Positions 46,201-55,003 of a DNA stretch of 64,000 nucleotides are shown in pieces. A program made the position numbers and the translations under genes. Under the pieces are notes generated by a model. The model saw only the letters and a program-made list of their open reading frames with translations, had not been told where the DNA came from and did not search any database. Position 1 is the stretch's first letter, and every line of letters starts with the position of its first letter. This DNA comes from CAYJPA01 sp964371945 (lineage in GTDB: Bacteria; Chloroflexota; Chloroflexia; Thermomicrobiales; UBA6265). The DNA is taken from contig CAYJPA010000003.1 in assembly GCA_964371945.1 (NCBI GenBank), positions 1 to 64,000 on the forward strand, read 5' to 3'.

Positions 46201-47741
46201 TGGGCCGCGATCTCGAGCTCATCGGTTTGCGGATGCCAGAGCTCAACGGCTGTGCATTCAATGCCCGCGACCCCGAGCGTGGATTCGGCGATCTCAGCGA
46301 GGACCGCATACAGATCGAGACTGGACGTCGCCGCTCGGGTGACCTTGAGCAAAACCTCCCGCTCGTTAACCGTGCGCCGGGTCTGATCAAGCAATCTGGT
46401 GTTCTGAATTGCCAGGCTTCCTTCCTGGACCACCGCCGAGGCCGTGAAGACATCATCAGGTGAAAAACCGCGGCGATGGTTCGGCGCCCAAACCTCAACG
46501 TGCCCGAGCACTTCGAGCTCGGTCACCATCGGCGCCACGAGAACCTCGAGTTTGCCCGCGGCCAGCCAAGACCGGCGCAGGTCGTCCGGCAACAATGGGT
46601 CATCGACGGTCAAGGTGAATGGATTCCGTGCGGAATCCGCGTCAGCGATCCTCAATTCGAAAAACGGATGTTTTTTCGCCTCGAACGTCAATGCCGCTTC
46701 CAATTCGCCCCGGTCGACTCGCACGGCGACTCCTCCCCAGGATCGGAGGACAACATCGGCATGTGTGCGATCGAGCGCTTTGGCCGTCGCAATGCCGATA
46801 TGGCGCAACAATGAGTCGACGTTTTCCGCGGCGACAATCGCCGTAGAGAGATCGACGACCGCATGGAGGCGGTCGCGTTCGCGCGTACGCTCGGCCAGGC
46901 GATCGGTCAGGCGCGCACTTCCGTTGAATCGATACACGATCAACGCCCAGAGCGCACCGATGGAGACAATGATGACCCAGTTGATGCCGGGATCAAGCGC
47001 GGCGCGGATCGCAAGGCCAGCCTCAGCTGTGACCGAAAGCGCGGAGACCGAAGCCAACCGGCGCAACGAGCGTGCGCCAGGGTCACCCAAAGGCTCGTTG
47101 AGCACAACGGCTCCGCGGCCGTTCAAGCGGGCCGCCAATGCGACGGCAGCGAAAGCTGCCGCCCACGTAAGCAAATAGGACGAGGATGTCGTTTCGGGCA
47201 ACTGATGGCTCAAGCGAGCATGGAGCGCAAAGACGAATGCCGGAGCAGCAAAAACCGTGAGGATGGCCGCAATGGGCAGTCGATCCTGACGACGTGAGAA
47301 CCAGACCAATCCGACCGCACTCAGAGGAATCAGACCTGCCCCGCAGATCTGTCCAATGAACGTTAGGATCGGGTCGAACGAATCGATCTCCACGCGTATC
47401 AACGGTTTGACAACTAATTCGACAACACCAGTGACGGAGACGACGCCGATCATCAAGCCGTCGAGAAGCATTGCTTGAGTGAGCGATCTCCGGCGCCCGA
47501 TCGAAATCAATGCAAGCAGACAACACCCAACAAGCCCGGCATAACCAGCGAGGAGTGCCCACGCTATGTTCTGCGAGAAGCGCAAGTCGATCAGCAGGCT
47601 GAGCGTGGCTCCGGTTGCCCACGTGAAACAACCGATCCCCAGCCATTTCCAGGCCGATCGAAGTCCCGTATCGCTTTCGTGATTGCACAGACAAAGGCCG
47701 CCGGCCAGGCCTGCGAAGATTGCGACAACTGCCAAACCCAT
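43239..47741 (-). CDS. Membrane diguanylate cyclase with six GAF domains
   Basis: 1500 residues, very long. A membrane region of about eight helices (1 to about 275) comes first. Six GAF-like units of about 170 residues follow (roughly 290-1305), each opening with a variant of VSRAATSSLD and closing on an AAQTALAIRNAQLLE-type helix that links units as a coiled coil. The C-terminus (about 1310-1470) is a GGDEF domain: DGLTGVLNHRAIQER, then GRYGGDEF intact (about 1389-1393), with the inhibitory R-x-x-D (REYD) five residues before. It should make cyclic di-GMP. No EAL domain. GAF ligands unknown. Confidence 0.88.
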   Translation of the reverse strand: MGLAVVAIFAGLAGGLCLCNHESDTGLRSAWKWLGIGCFTWATGATLSLLIDLRFSQNIAWALLAGYAGLVGCCLLALISIGRRRSLTQAMLLDGLMIGVVSVTGVVELVVKPLIRVEIDSFDPILTFIGQICGAGLIPLSAVGLVWFSRRQDRLPIAAILTVFAAPAFVFALHARLSHQLPETTSSSYLLTWAAAFAAVALAARLNGRGAVVLNEPLGDPGARSLRRLASVSALSVTAEAGLAIRAALDPGINWVIIVSIGALWALIVYRFNGSARLTDRLAERTRERDRLHAVVDLSTAIVAAENVDSLLRHIGIATAKALDRTHADVVLRSWGGVAVRVDRGELEAALTFEAKKHPFFELRIADADSARNPFTLTVDDPLLPDDLRRSWLAAGKLEVLVAPMVTELEVLGHVEVWAPNHRRGFSPDDVFTASAVVQEGSLAIQNTRLLDQTRRTVNEREVLLKVTRAATSSLDLYAVLAEIAESTLGVAGIECTAVELWHPQTDELEIAAQKTIPEWPGVDEPGTRYAVGYWVRERELLANRSPIRFDVLDPELDEASRTRMVDAGTGSMLVFPLWVGEQCLGILDVFSRQVDAFDEETQRLGSEIAAQTALAIRNAQLLQSEHNRAMEWSILHQVSRAATSSLDVRQVLAEIASASMTIPGAECCTIALWDEAEREFEVLADIAVDGWDCEDDVGTRYSDSEWSFDLEMLRNRTPVVVERDDPQLNEFNRQKLQEFGIESLAVVPIIRHDKEVGIFYLSSRRLRALGQDALRLGREIASQTALAIHNARLLEAERERGNDWAILHRVSRAAVSSLDKQIVLNEVARACLNIPGTDCCTIFSLDMALQEMIVEADIAVPDWPGLVEPGTRFPLVPGAAEFRAISGRTPVIVEADDPDLIQADRDVMAEYGMASIVIVPVWLSNEDTGVIYFASREPGAFDDKALNLGTEIGTQVALALNNARLLEVERRRSEERSVLLRVSQAATSSLDLSTVLTDIAQASRDVAGVDTCDIKLWQPGAEPTHVNHGIRPLDSEPVPGLSPLTRGLSTRGGVVFHFDDDHIPDRCRREMEQVQARAMAQFPLWIGNNAVGTLLFYSTSGDSFSESTLRIGGEIALQTALAIQNAQLLEESRRYAEEQSALLRVSRAVATSIDLRDVMNEVALASLAIAGAECCEIELFDPAEDETEVVAVHSLPTWTNGMTELGKRFRLCDWPLTRQVIESRTAVIVDPESKALTEIERVFLLGERQQSTLFIPMVVGERCLGVVGCYAAAQNAFSSESIRLGADLASQGAIAIERIRMHSALKEQANTDGLTGVLNHRAIQERLDVELNRAQRLDQTVAVMMVDLNRFKHVNDTHGHQIGDRVLQRVAQLLKSNVREYDEVGRYGGDEFMLILPDAGTVEAIDVGDRILSAATRLNVVETDSDMAIGLAIGVAVYPIQATTRQELIDLADHGMYESKRQWHGPADDEPPAVSAMGDLSRLPIVIAKRTTATIALGG

Positions 47742-48009
47742 AGTCTGAGGCTTGCCTATTCCCGAACTTCAAAACGGGCACTCGAGTTGGCCCAGCAGAG
47801 ATCCGAGACTCGTTATTCGGCTTCCATCGGTTGCCAAAGTCCGGAAGCCGATTTCGTTGAGGTTGGGACGATTGCCTCCCACTCAGCCTATGTGCGGGCT
47901 GGAAGAACGGCTATGGGAGCATCATCCCAATGGCCCGGTACAGCGTGACGTGAACGGTCTAGCCTGATCGTGCCAGCCCGAACTGGACGATCGCTCTTCT
48001 AATGCAAAA

Positions 48010-48041
48010 GGCGTAAGGGCGACCCAAATCGCCCTTACGCC
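48010..48041 (-). terminator. Rho-independent terminator of the AOC-barrel gene
   Basis: A 13-bp perfect stem (48010-48022 with 48029-48041, GGCGTAAGGGCGA) with a 6-base loop, followed on the minus strand by TTTTGC. It lies about 30 bases after the stop at 48073. Confidence 0.85.
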
Positions 48042-48072
48042 TATCCAGCCGCTTGGTTATGAAGAACTGCAG

Positions 48073-48600
48073 CTACTGCAGTTCGTATGTGAACTCAATC
48101 TCCTCTTCGGAAAGCACCCGCACGGTCAATTCTCCGGTCACGCCAACATAGACGCCCGTGCCTCCGGTGATCGTCAGTGCGGAGGCGCCTTCGTTTAGGT
48201 AAGGACCCTGGACCATGATTTGCCCGTCGCCGAGTGTCAATGTCCAGGAGCACTCGTACGCGTCGCCCGGGCGAGTCAGGACACACCAGCCTTGATCGGT
48301 GCCGGCCAGCGTAGTGTTGGTCTCGTCATAGACTTCGTTCGCAAACGCCAAAACGTCTCCTAGTGACTCGCCATCGGGACCGAGATCGATCGTTGTGTCG
48401 CTTGTCGCCCGCTCGACAAAGACCAGTGTCACGCCGTTACTTGGTTCGGGGAGCGGAGTGCCCACGGTTTGGGGCTCCACTGCTATTGGGGTCGAGTCGC
48501 CGATCGGCGTTGCGTCTTGGGCAAACACGCCGGATCGGATGCCGTATCCGGCGACGGCCAACACTACGAGCAACATCCCGGCAGTAATAAACCTGCGCAT
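48073..48600 (-). CDS. Secreted AOC-barrel (allene oxide cyclase/dirigent-like) protein
   Basis: 175 residues. A signal peptide (about 1-28, ending VFAQDA) is followed by a Pro/Thr spacer and a beta-barrel of about 115 residues. YECSWTLTLGDGQIMVQGPYL and ALTITGGTGVYVGVTGEL match the barrel strands seen in the allene oxide cyclase/dirigent superfamily, for which bacterial members have no known function. Two Cys (in QGWCVLTR and YECSW) could form a disulphide. A strong AGGAGG precedes the ATG. Single gene with its own terminator. Confidence 0.75.
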   Translation of the reverse strand: MRRFITAGMLLVVLAVAGYGIRSGVFAQDATPIGDSTPIAVEPQTVGTPLPEPSNGVTLVFVERATSDTTIDLGPDGESLGDVLAFANEVYDETNTTLAGTDQGWCVLTRPGDAYECSWTLTLGDGQIMVQGPYLNEGASALTITGGTGVYVGVTGELTVRVLSEEEIEFTYELQ

Positions 48601-48750
48601 TCTTGTTCCTCCTGAGTTAGGGAACTGGTATCGAGGGCATCTGATCCCGGCTGGATTGATGCCAGCACGTTTCGGACCTGCAGGAATTGGGCCCGCGTGC
48701 CCAACCCTGGTAACGCACCCTCAGTGGATCGGTTTCGGTTGATTAGGTGA

Positions 48751-49065
48751 TCAAAACTGCAAAAAGGCAATGATCTCGGCTTCAAGCGCCTCGGTATCGA
48801 CCATATCGGCGAGCGCGGGACCGAGATTCTCGCGAAGATAAACGCCGGTTTCACCGGCCGCGAGACCCGAAAGCCTTTCTCGCAGAATTGTCTGGTCGAT
48901 ACTGCCTTGTTCTTCAAGCATCGAGGCCAGTGCTCTGAGTCTGAGTTGCGACATCGTAAGTTGAGCGGCAAGGTGGGCAATGGTTCTTGCCAGCATCTCA
49001 GCCCACTCCTCGCTTGAGTGAGCCCGAGGCGGCGGACTTGCCGGAGGCATCCAGTTCCGTTCCAT
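48751..49065 (-). CDS. Hypothetical protein
   Basis: 104 residues from ATG 49065, chosen because GAGGAA lies about 9 bases before it; the frame is open to 49125. The start is Pro-rich (MPPASPPPRAHSS), and the remainder is predicted helical, with LARTIAHLAAQLTMSQLRL and LADMVDTEALEAEII. There is no signal peptide, Cys or transmembrane helix. No family recognised. It diverges from the NTF2-cupredoxin gene to its right. Confidence 0.6.
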   Translation of the reverse strand: MERNWMPPASPPPRAHSSEEWAEMLARTIAHLAAQLTMSQLRLRALASMLEEQGSIDQTILRERLSGLAAGETGVYLRENLGPALADMVDTEALEAEIIAFLQF

Positions 49066-49325
49066 TGATGACCGTTCCTCGAAACGAGCGCGCCGTTCAT
49101 ACCGTGCAGTCGAGTATACGCACACACGGAGGCGTGAATAGATGAGCGAATGCCGGCCGCTCGACTACAATCTGTTCCAAAGAGACACAGAGCCTGTCGG
49201 CATTTGCGGCGAGCATCCAGCTCGAGCCGGCAATAAGCAGCAGTTGCCGGCAAGTGCCTCGAACCGAGCCCGCACGGATTCGAGCAGCTTCTTCCTTCGG
49301 GTTGACAAGATGTTGGAGTAGAAAC

Positions 49326-50351
49326 GTGTTTAACATCACCAAGCGCCCCGAGATTCATCAATCGGCCCTGGCTTCGTTTGCACTCCTCTTGATCGGCGGA
49401 ATTTTACTGACGACGCCGATCGCCGGACTCGCGGCGCTGCCCGCAAATCAAAGCGATGTGACGTGCACGACGCCCGATCTCGTGGAGTTCCCATCGGCGC
49501 CCCTCGATGTCGCGACACCGATCGGAACGCCGGGGGCGATACCGCTGGCTAGTCCCGTGGCAAGTCCAAGCGGGTTTCCAGTCCAAACTTCTCCCAATCT
49601 TAGGCTTCAAACTCAAATCGAAACCCTTGTTCGTATCATCGCGGAATGCCAGTCGCGCAAAAGCGTCAAGACACTGGTCAACTTGGTGACAGAGCGTTTC
49701 CTGGGAGACATGTACGCGGGCGGCGGACGAATCACGAAGGATCAGTTCGTCGCGCTTGGCCCAGAGTTGCCACGGCTCCCTGTCGAGATTCTTTCCGTCC
49801 AGAACGTACTGAGCGGTGAAAACGGAAGCGTCACAGCAGAGATCGAGTCAATCGTCAGTCATCAACTCTTCAATGCGCGCTGGTCGTTTTCGTTTAGCTT
49901 GTCATCGGAAGGCGATGATACCGGCGATGAACCCCGACTTGGCTCGTGGCTCGCGACGGGAGTCGCGGCACTCCCCGTGGAGATTCCAGACGATGCCAAC
50001 GTGACCAGAGTCAATGTTGATGAGTATCGCTACGATCCGAAAAGTCTTCGCGTGAACGGTCCGAACATCGTCATTTCAGTCACCAATGAGGGGGACTTGG
50101 ATCACGAGGTGCTTGTCCTCCAACTCGATGACGGCGTGACCACGGACAAGTTACTGAGTGAGCCCGGTTCCGCGCTGCCGCTGGGATTCAGGGTCATTGG
50201 TCAGCTGACGATTCCCGCGGGCGAACGAGGTCAACTCGTTTTGATCAATATGAAACGTGGGGAGTACACACTCGTCGACCTTCTACCTGATTCCAATGGA
50301 ACGCCTCACCTTGCGCGAGGTATGAAAGCGACGTTGACGATCGTCAGGTAG
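49326..50351 (+). CDS. Secreted NTF2-like protein with a degenerate cupredoxin domain
   Basis: 341 residues from GTG 49326, with TTGGAG upstream. The signal peptide (about 10-40) is followed by a Pro/Ala/Ser spacer (IPLASPVASPSG), an NTF2/SnoaL-like part (about 95-205) and a cupredoxin-like C-terminus (about 225-341). In the last, DLDHEVLVLQL keeps the first His, and GTPHLARGM keeps His and Met, but the usual Cys before it is replaced (VDLLPDSNG), so a type-1 copper site should not form. The paralogue at 50528 retains the Cys. Confidence 0.7.
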   Translation: MFNITKRPEIHQSALASFALLLIGGILLTTPIAGLAALPANQSDVTCTTPDLVEFPSAPLDVATPIGTPGAIPLASPVASPSGFPVQTSPNLRLQTQIETLVRIIAECQSRKSVKTLVNLVTERFLGDMYAGGGRITKDQFVALGPELPRLPVEILSVQNVLSGENGSVTAEIESIVSHQLFNARWSFSFSLSSEGDDTGDEPRLGSWLATGVAALPVEIPDDANVTRVNVDEYRYDPKSLRVNGPNIVISVTNEGDLDHEVLVLQLDDGVTTDKLLSEPGSALPLGFRVIGQLTIPAGERGQLVLINMKRGEYTLVDLLPDSNGTPHLARGMKATLTIVR

Positions 50352-50527
50352 GTCGAACATCGCCGGTTTCGACCGGATTCGGGGTTCGCTGTGCCGTTAG
50401 CCCAGGTAATTTCGAGAAATTTGGCACGTAGATGCTGACGATCTGCTCGCACTACGGTACACTCTCTCCTCACACACTCCTAAATAGGGCGGGAATGACG
50501 TTGAGTATCAAGGGAGGAACGACAACG

Positions 50528-51532
50528 ATGTCGAAAGACGTGAGAAACAGCTTGTCCATGCCATCGAGCTGGAAAGCACTTGCTTGCTCAGTGGCCGCAC
50601 TTCTGGCGGTCGGTTTCACCACGACAGCTCCGGTCAGTGCGCAAGACGCAACTCCGGAAGTGGTCGGCGAATGCGTGGCGCCGGCCCTGCCACCGGGTGC
50701 GCCAACGGATCCAATGGCCAGCCCGGTCGCCGAAGACATGGCCAGCATGGATATGGCGGCCGGCGAGGCGGCAACGCCTGAGGCCGAGGATCCTGGAACC
50801 GCGGCGGAAGGTGAGCAGGCCGACGCGATCCTGGCAGCAGCCTGGAATGCCGCGAATTGCGTCAATAGCGGCAACACCGAGGGCCTCATTGCTCTCATGA
50901 CCGCGGACTTCTTGCTGAATGAGTTTGGACTCACCAATCCGTACGACGCGCTCGAGTTCATGACCGGCTTTATGGTCGTCGAGTTCGAAGCCTCGAACCC
51001 GATGGTTTATACCGACGGTTCAGTCAGCGCGGACGTCGAATACTGGGGAAGCCAGTACCAGCTAACAGGCGAAACCTGGTTCATGGTTCAGGACGGCGAT
51101 TACTGGAAGATCAACTCGTTCGACATCTACACGCCTGATTTCGAAGGCGATGCGGCCATCGTTGGAGTCAACCTGGTCGGACCCAACGAAGACGGCACCC
51201 ACGCAATCGAGCCTTTCCGACCGTCTATTGCCCAAATCGAAGTTCTGATCTTGCATGCCGTCAACTCGGGAACAGAAGACCATGAGCTCGTGGTCGTCCG
51301 GCTGCCTGAAGGCGCCGATCCGATGGGCTTGCTCGACGAATCCGTCGCGGAGAGCGATATCGAGTTCATTGGTCAGGTTACGGTTGGAGTTGGCGAGGAG
51401 GCGGATTTGGTCCTCATCGGTCTGGAGCCCGGCGTCTACACGTTCGTCTGCTTCTTCCCGAGTGCCGAGGACGGCGTGCCGCATATTGCCAAGGGAATGG
51501 TTGCTCAATTCGAGGTAACGGCGCCAGCGTAG
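50528..51532 (+). CDS. Secreted NTF2-like protein with a type-1 copper-like cupredoxin domain
   Basis: 334 residues from ATG 50528, with GGGAGG upstream. A signal peptide (about 14-38, ending VSAQDA) leads to a Met/Glu/Ala-rich spacer (MASMDMAAGEAAT), an NTF2-like part (about 95-205, AAWNAANCVNSGNTEGLIA) and a cupredoxin C-terminus (about 220-334). The likely copper ligands are H in TEDHELVVV, and C, H and M in VCFFPSAEDGVPHIAKGM. It pairs with the degenerate paralogue upstream. A hairpin at 51545 follows. Function unknown; perhaps an extracytoplasmic copper or electron carrier. Confidence 0.75.
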   Translation: MSKDVRNSLSMPSSWKALACSVAALLAVGFTTTAPVSAQDATPEVVGECVAPALPPGAPTDPMASPVAEDMASMDMAAGEAATPEAEDPGTAAEGEQADAILAAAWNAANCVNSGNTEGLIALMTADFLLNEFGLTNPYDALEFMTGFMVVEFEASNPMVYTDGSVSADVEYWGSQYQLTGETWFMVQDGDYWKINSFDIYTPDFEGDAAIVGVNLVGPNEDGTHAIEPFRPSIAQIEVLILHAVNSGTEDHELVVVRLPEGADPMGLLDESVAESDIEFIGQVTVGVGEEADLVLIGLEPGVYTFVCFFPSAEDGVPHIAKGMVAQFEVTAPA

Positions 51533-51544
51533 TCGCTGATTCTC

Positions 51545-51572
51545 ACCGGCCCAGACGCGTGCCTGGGCCGGT
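51545..51572 (+). terminator. Terminator-like hairpin
   Basis: ACCGGCCCAG (51545-51554) pairs perfectly with CTGGGCCGGT (51563-51572) around an 8-base loop, 12 bases after the cupredoxin-protein stop. There is no T tract. Confidence 0.55.
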
Positions 51573-51614
51573 AGCTCGCAATGTCGCAGCAAACAGAAAG
51601 AAGGAGTAGAGTCA

Positions 51615-53498
51615 ATGGCAGAGCAAAAGGGTCCATTCTGGAGCGTTTATCAGGAGCTCAAGAGTGGCAAGATCTCCCGCCGGGATTTCATTCAGAAGGC
51701 CTCCGCACTCGGCGTCGGATTGCCGATCACGATGTTCGTTCTCAATGCGATCAAGGCTGAAGGCGTCGATGCGGCGCCTAAAAGTGCTGTCGGCGGGTTC
51801 ACCGGTCTCGGTCAGGCCGGCACGGGAGCACCTGACTCCGGCACCGAGGGTCAGACACGCGGCGCCGGCGGCGAGCTCAAGTTGATCCAATGGCAGGCTG
51901 CCACGCACCTCAGTTTGCACCAGTCGACTGGAACCAAGGACACATTGGCCGCGTCCCTCGTGACCGAACCGCTCCTGCACTTCCTTCCAGACGGCACACT
52001 CATTCCGAACTTGATAAAGGAAATTCCATCGAAGGAGAACGGGCTGCTTGCCGAGGATCAGTCCAGCGTGACCTACAACCTGCTCGAAGGCGTACTCTGG
52101 AACGATGGTCAGCCCTTCACCTCCGCCGATGTCAAATTCACTTGGGAATGGATTATCAATCCGGAAAATACGTCGATCAACCAGACCACGTACGCCGTCA
52201 TTGCCAGCATTGACACTCCGGATGACTTGACGGTCAAGATCAACTTCACGTCGCCAGTGCTGTCTTGGTACGTTCCATTCGCCGGCTCCACCTACGGAGC
52301 AATTTATCCAAAGCACGTGCTCGAGGGCGGTGTTGAGAAGCATGATGCGTTCCGAGTTGCTCCGACTGGAACCGGACCGTACAAAGTAGACTCGTTCAAG
52401 GAAAATGACCAGGTCATTTACTCGATCAACGAGCATTATCGGGAGCCGAACAAGCCATTCTTCGCCACGGTCAATCTCAAAGGCGGTGGCGATGCGGCCT
52501 CGGCGGCGCAGGCCGTTCTCCAGACGGGGGACTGGGACTACGCCTGGAACCTTCAGGTCGAGCAATCCATTCTCGAGCAGATGGAAGCCGAGGGCGGCAA
52601 GGGCAAACTCGTCGTCATCCCGGGAACCTCGGTCGAGCGGGTTCTGATCAACTTCTCTGACCCGAACACAGAGGTCAACGGAGAACGAGCACAAAAGGAC
52701 ACGCCGCACCCATTCCTTACCGATCTTGCAGTCCGGCAGGCTCTTGCACTTGGCGCCGACCGGGCCACAATGGCCACTGAGTTCTATGCCGGCGAGCCGG
52801 GCGAGCCGCCGGGCCGGAATATCCTGACCGGGATTCCGAAAGTCGAGTCTCCGAACACGACCTGGGAATTCAACATCGAAAAGGCAAAGCAAACCCTTGA
52901 CGCTGCTGGTTGGGTCATGGACGGCGACGTTCGCAAGAAGGACGGAGTCGAGCTCAGCGTATCCTATGCAACCACCATCAATGCGGTGCGCCAGAAGGAA
53001 CAAGCCGTGAACAAGCAGGCTTGGGAAGAAATTGGCTTCAAGGTCCAGCTTCGCCAGGTCGACGCCGGCATCTTCTTCGACAGCTCGGCTGGCAATGACC
53101 AGAATGCGTCGCACTTCTACACGGACCTCGAGATGTACACCAACAACGCTTCCTCCGAATTCCCGCTCAGCTACATGCAGAGCTGGTACGCGGGACCCGA
53201 TGGCGTCAACATCAACCAGAGGGCCAATGGTTGGGCCATGATGAACGAGTCCCGCTATAACAACCCTGAGTACGACGCGCTGTATGATGCCGCCGTTCTC
53301 GAGGTCGACGCCGAAAAGGCGGCTGAGCTCTTCATCAAGATGAACGACATCGTGATCAACGATGTCGTGGTCATTCCGCTCGTGCAGCGCGCGGCCGACA
53401 AGTACGCGATCATCAACACGTTGAATGACGCCAACGTCGCAGTCAGCTTCTATGAAGTCAACTACTGGAACATCGCGAACTGGAATCGCGTCTCTTAG
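51615..53498 (+). CDS. ABC transporter substrate-binding protein, family 5 (peptide/nickel type), Tat signal
   Basis: 627 residues. The N-terminus has a Tat-like signal (ISRRDFIQKASALGVGLP). The mature part follows the family 5 binding-protein fold: VTYNLLEGVLWNDGQPFTSADVKFT-type segments (about 155-180), GTGPYKVDSFKENDQVI, and LTDLAVRQALALGADRATMA. Members bind oligopeptides, nickel or opines for a DppBCDF-type importer. No permease or ATPase gene is adjacent, so it is an orphan or pairs with a distant set. A strong terminator follows at 53530. AAGGAG precedes the ATG. Confidence 0.88.
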   Translation: MAEQKGPFWSVYQELKSGKISRRDFIQKASALGVGLPITMFVLNAIKAEGVDAAPKSAVGGFTGLGQAGTGAPDSGTEGQTRGAGGELKLIQWQAATHLSLHQSTGTKDTLAASLVTEPLLHFLPDGTLIPNLIKEIPSKENGLLAEDQSSVTYNLLEGVLWNDGQPFTSADVKFTWEWIINPENTSINQTTYAVIASIDTPDDLTVKINFTSPVLSWYVPFAGSTYGAIYPKHVLEGGVEKHDAFRVAPTGTGPYKVDSFKENDQVIYSINEHYREPNKPFFATVNLKGGGDAASAAQAVLQTGDWDYAWNLQVEQSILEQMEAEGGKGKLVVIPGTSVERVLINFSDPNTEVNGERAQKDTPHPFLTDLAVRQALALGADRATMATEFYAGEPGEPPGRNILTGIPKVESPNTTWEFNIEKAKQTLDAAGWVMDGDVRKKDGVELSVSYATTINAVRQKEQAVNKQAWEEIGFKVQLRQVDAGIFFDSSAGNDQNASHFYTDLEMYTNNASSEFPLSYMQSWYAGPDGVNINQRANGWAMMNESRYNNPEYDALYDAAVLEVDAEKAAELFIKMNDIVINDVVVIPLVQRAADKYAIINTLNDANVAVSFYEVNYWNIANWNRVS

Positions 53499-54396
53499 TA
53501 GCGGACAGACCGCACGAGCTCAACGTCGCAACGAGGGCCGGAATCGTCCGGCCCTCGTTTTCTTGTCCGAACGGCGGAAGTTCGGTCGACGGATTACGCC
53601 AGAGATAACGGCTGATCGTGCAATAGGGCTTGAAGCCGAGCCGGCGATACACCGGTTCGCCAACGTCCGTCGAGAAAAGAACACCCCAACGGTACCCCTC
53701 GCTTCGCATCAGCCGCAATCCGGCTTCGGTGATGGCGCCTCCGATACCTTGCCGCCTTGCACTCGGCGTCGTCGCGACGGCAAAAACGCTGGCAACGCCG
53801 GCGACTCCGATCACACCGGCGACCGCAACCGGCCCGTCCGCCAAATAGGCCGTCAATAGACGCCACTTCGCGCGTTCGATGCCGGCTTGCGACGTGGCGT
53901 CAACCCACGCCTGTCCCGCGAATTCCGGAACTTCCATACCCGCCACGAATGCCGGCTTCCAGTCGAGCAATTCGCCCAGTGTTTTCACCACCTCGATCCT
54001 GAGGTTTGAAGGGATGGCCACGTTGTTCGTCATGCGATCGATCTCGATCGCCATCCCAGGCGCCTCGAGGTGCCACGGCTCGACCCCATGGGCGACGAGT
54101 CTCGGTCCAAGATCATGCGGCCGAGATTCAGGTCGAAGCCACCAAAACGCAAATGGGGCTCCAGAATCGGCAAGTTTCGACTTGACCTGCTTGATCGCGT
54201 CATCAATTTCATGATCAGCAAGATTGAACCTCATCGCACCCGTGAACATCGGCGAAACGACCGGAGTGGTATACCAGGTGACGTTGTGCGCACGGTAAAA
54301 CACCGCGCCGGGCACATCGGCCATGGAGTCGAGCAAACCATGCGGATGATCCACAATCGCGTGCAGAAGTTCTGCTTCAGTTGGTTTGATGAGCAT
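53458..54396 (-). CDS. GNAT-family N-acetyltransferase
   Basis: 312 residues. The GNAT core lies at about 190-270: VFAVATTPSARRQGIGGAIT is the acetyl-CoA pyrophosphate loop (R/Q-x-x-G-x-G/A) and VYRRLGFKPY is the typical closing strand. The first half (about 1-125) forms a second, degenerate GNAT-like half. Substrate unknown. The tail after YLWR (about 46 residues) runs through the terminator of the convergent gene and overlaps its end, so the true stop may be nearer. GGAGGG precedes the ATG. Confidence 0.78.
   Translation of the reverse strand: MLIKPTEAELLHAIVDHPHGLLDSMADVPGAVFYRAHNVTWYTTPVVSPMFTGAMRFNLADHEIDDAIKQVKSKLADSGAPFAFWWLRPESRPHDLGPRLVAHGVEPWHLEAPGMAIEIDRMTNNVAIPSNLRIEVVKTLGELLDWKPAFVAGMEVPEFAGQAWVDATSQAGIERAKWRLLTAYLADGPVAVAGVIGVAGVASVFAVATTPSARRQGIGGAITEAGLRLMRSEGYRWGVLFSTDVGEPVYRRLGFKPYCTISRYLWRNPSTELPPFGQENEGRTIPALVATLSSCGLSATKRRDSSSRCSSS
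53530..53565 (+). terminator. Rho-independent terminator of the binding-protein gene
   Basis: A 13-bp perfect stem (53530-53542 with 53547-53559, AACGAGGGCCGGA) with a 4-base loop, followed by TTCTTG. Confidence 0.85.
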
Positions 54397-54521
54397 GGAA
54401 CACCCTCCAAAAATATCGATGAATACGTTACGATCACCCGCATCGAGCGGATCAGCTTCTGACTCGCCGGGAATTTTTGATGTCGCCTATGACAAATAGT
54501 GTTGCAACTGGAGAAGTGCGA

Positions 54522-54971
54522 ATGACTATCCATGCAGTTGATTCGGGCCCAATATCACCAACAGACGAAGAACTCCCGCTGCTAGAGCAACTGAGAAGAC
54601 TCGTGAACGAGACCGCCGCCCGGGATCTTCATTTGATTGGACGGCATGGTCGCGATGTGGCACTAACCGAATCGGTTCATGCCTTGTTACAGGCTGGACT
54701 TGAATCGTTGGCTAACGACCATGGAGTAAAGGTCCATCGCCTTTTCGACGAGATTAGTGTTTGTGATGCCGCAACGCAAATGGGAGTCTCTATTCGCCTG
54801 TTTGAACGAATTCTCGACCATCGATCTATTTCTCGAATCGAAAGAGCTCACGAATCCTACATCTCGTTTGCGGACTATTCCAAAATGGAAGGCGCTCACC
54901 AGGCTCTTGATTTTCTGTCGCAGCAAGGTCAGGACATCGAAGCACTTTTGGATGCAATCCAACCAGAATAG
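54522..54971 (+). CDS. DNA-binding antitoxin of the PIN module
   Basis: 149 residues from ATG 54522, chosen because GGAGA lies 8 bases before it; the frame is open to 54477. A helical region (VHALLQAGLESLANDHG) is followed by CDAATQMGVSIRLFERILDHRSIS, which looks like an excisionase/MerR-type helix-turn-helix. The PIN gene starts 32 bases later. The arrangement is typical of a toxin-antitoxin pair in which the antitoxin represses the operon. The base composition is lower in GC than the flanks. Confidence 0.7.
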   Translation: MTIHAVDSGPISPTDEELPLLEQLRRLVNETAARDLHLIGRHGRDVALTESVHALLQAGLESLANDHGVKVHRLFDEISVCDAATQMGVSIRLFERILDHRSISRIERAHESYISFADYSKMEGAHQALDFLSQQGQDIEALLDAIQPE

Positions 54972-55003
54972 GCTCGGGTGAATGGCACGCCCAGGAGATT
55001 CAA

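Noticed and set aside
51612..53114. 500-codon minus-strand frame
   Set aside because: Antisense of the substrate-binding protein with clear family signatures on the plus strand.
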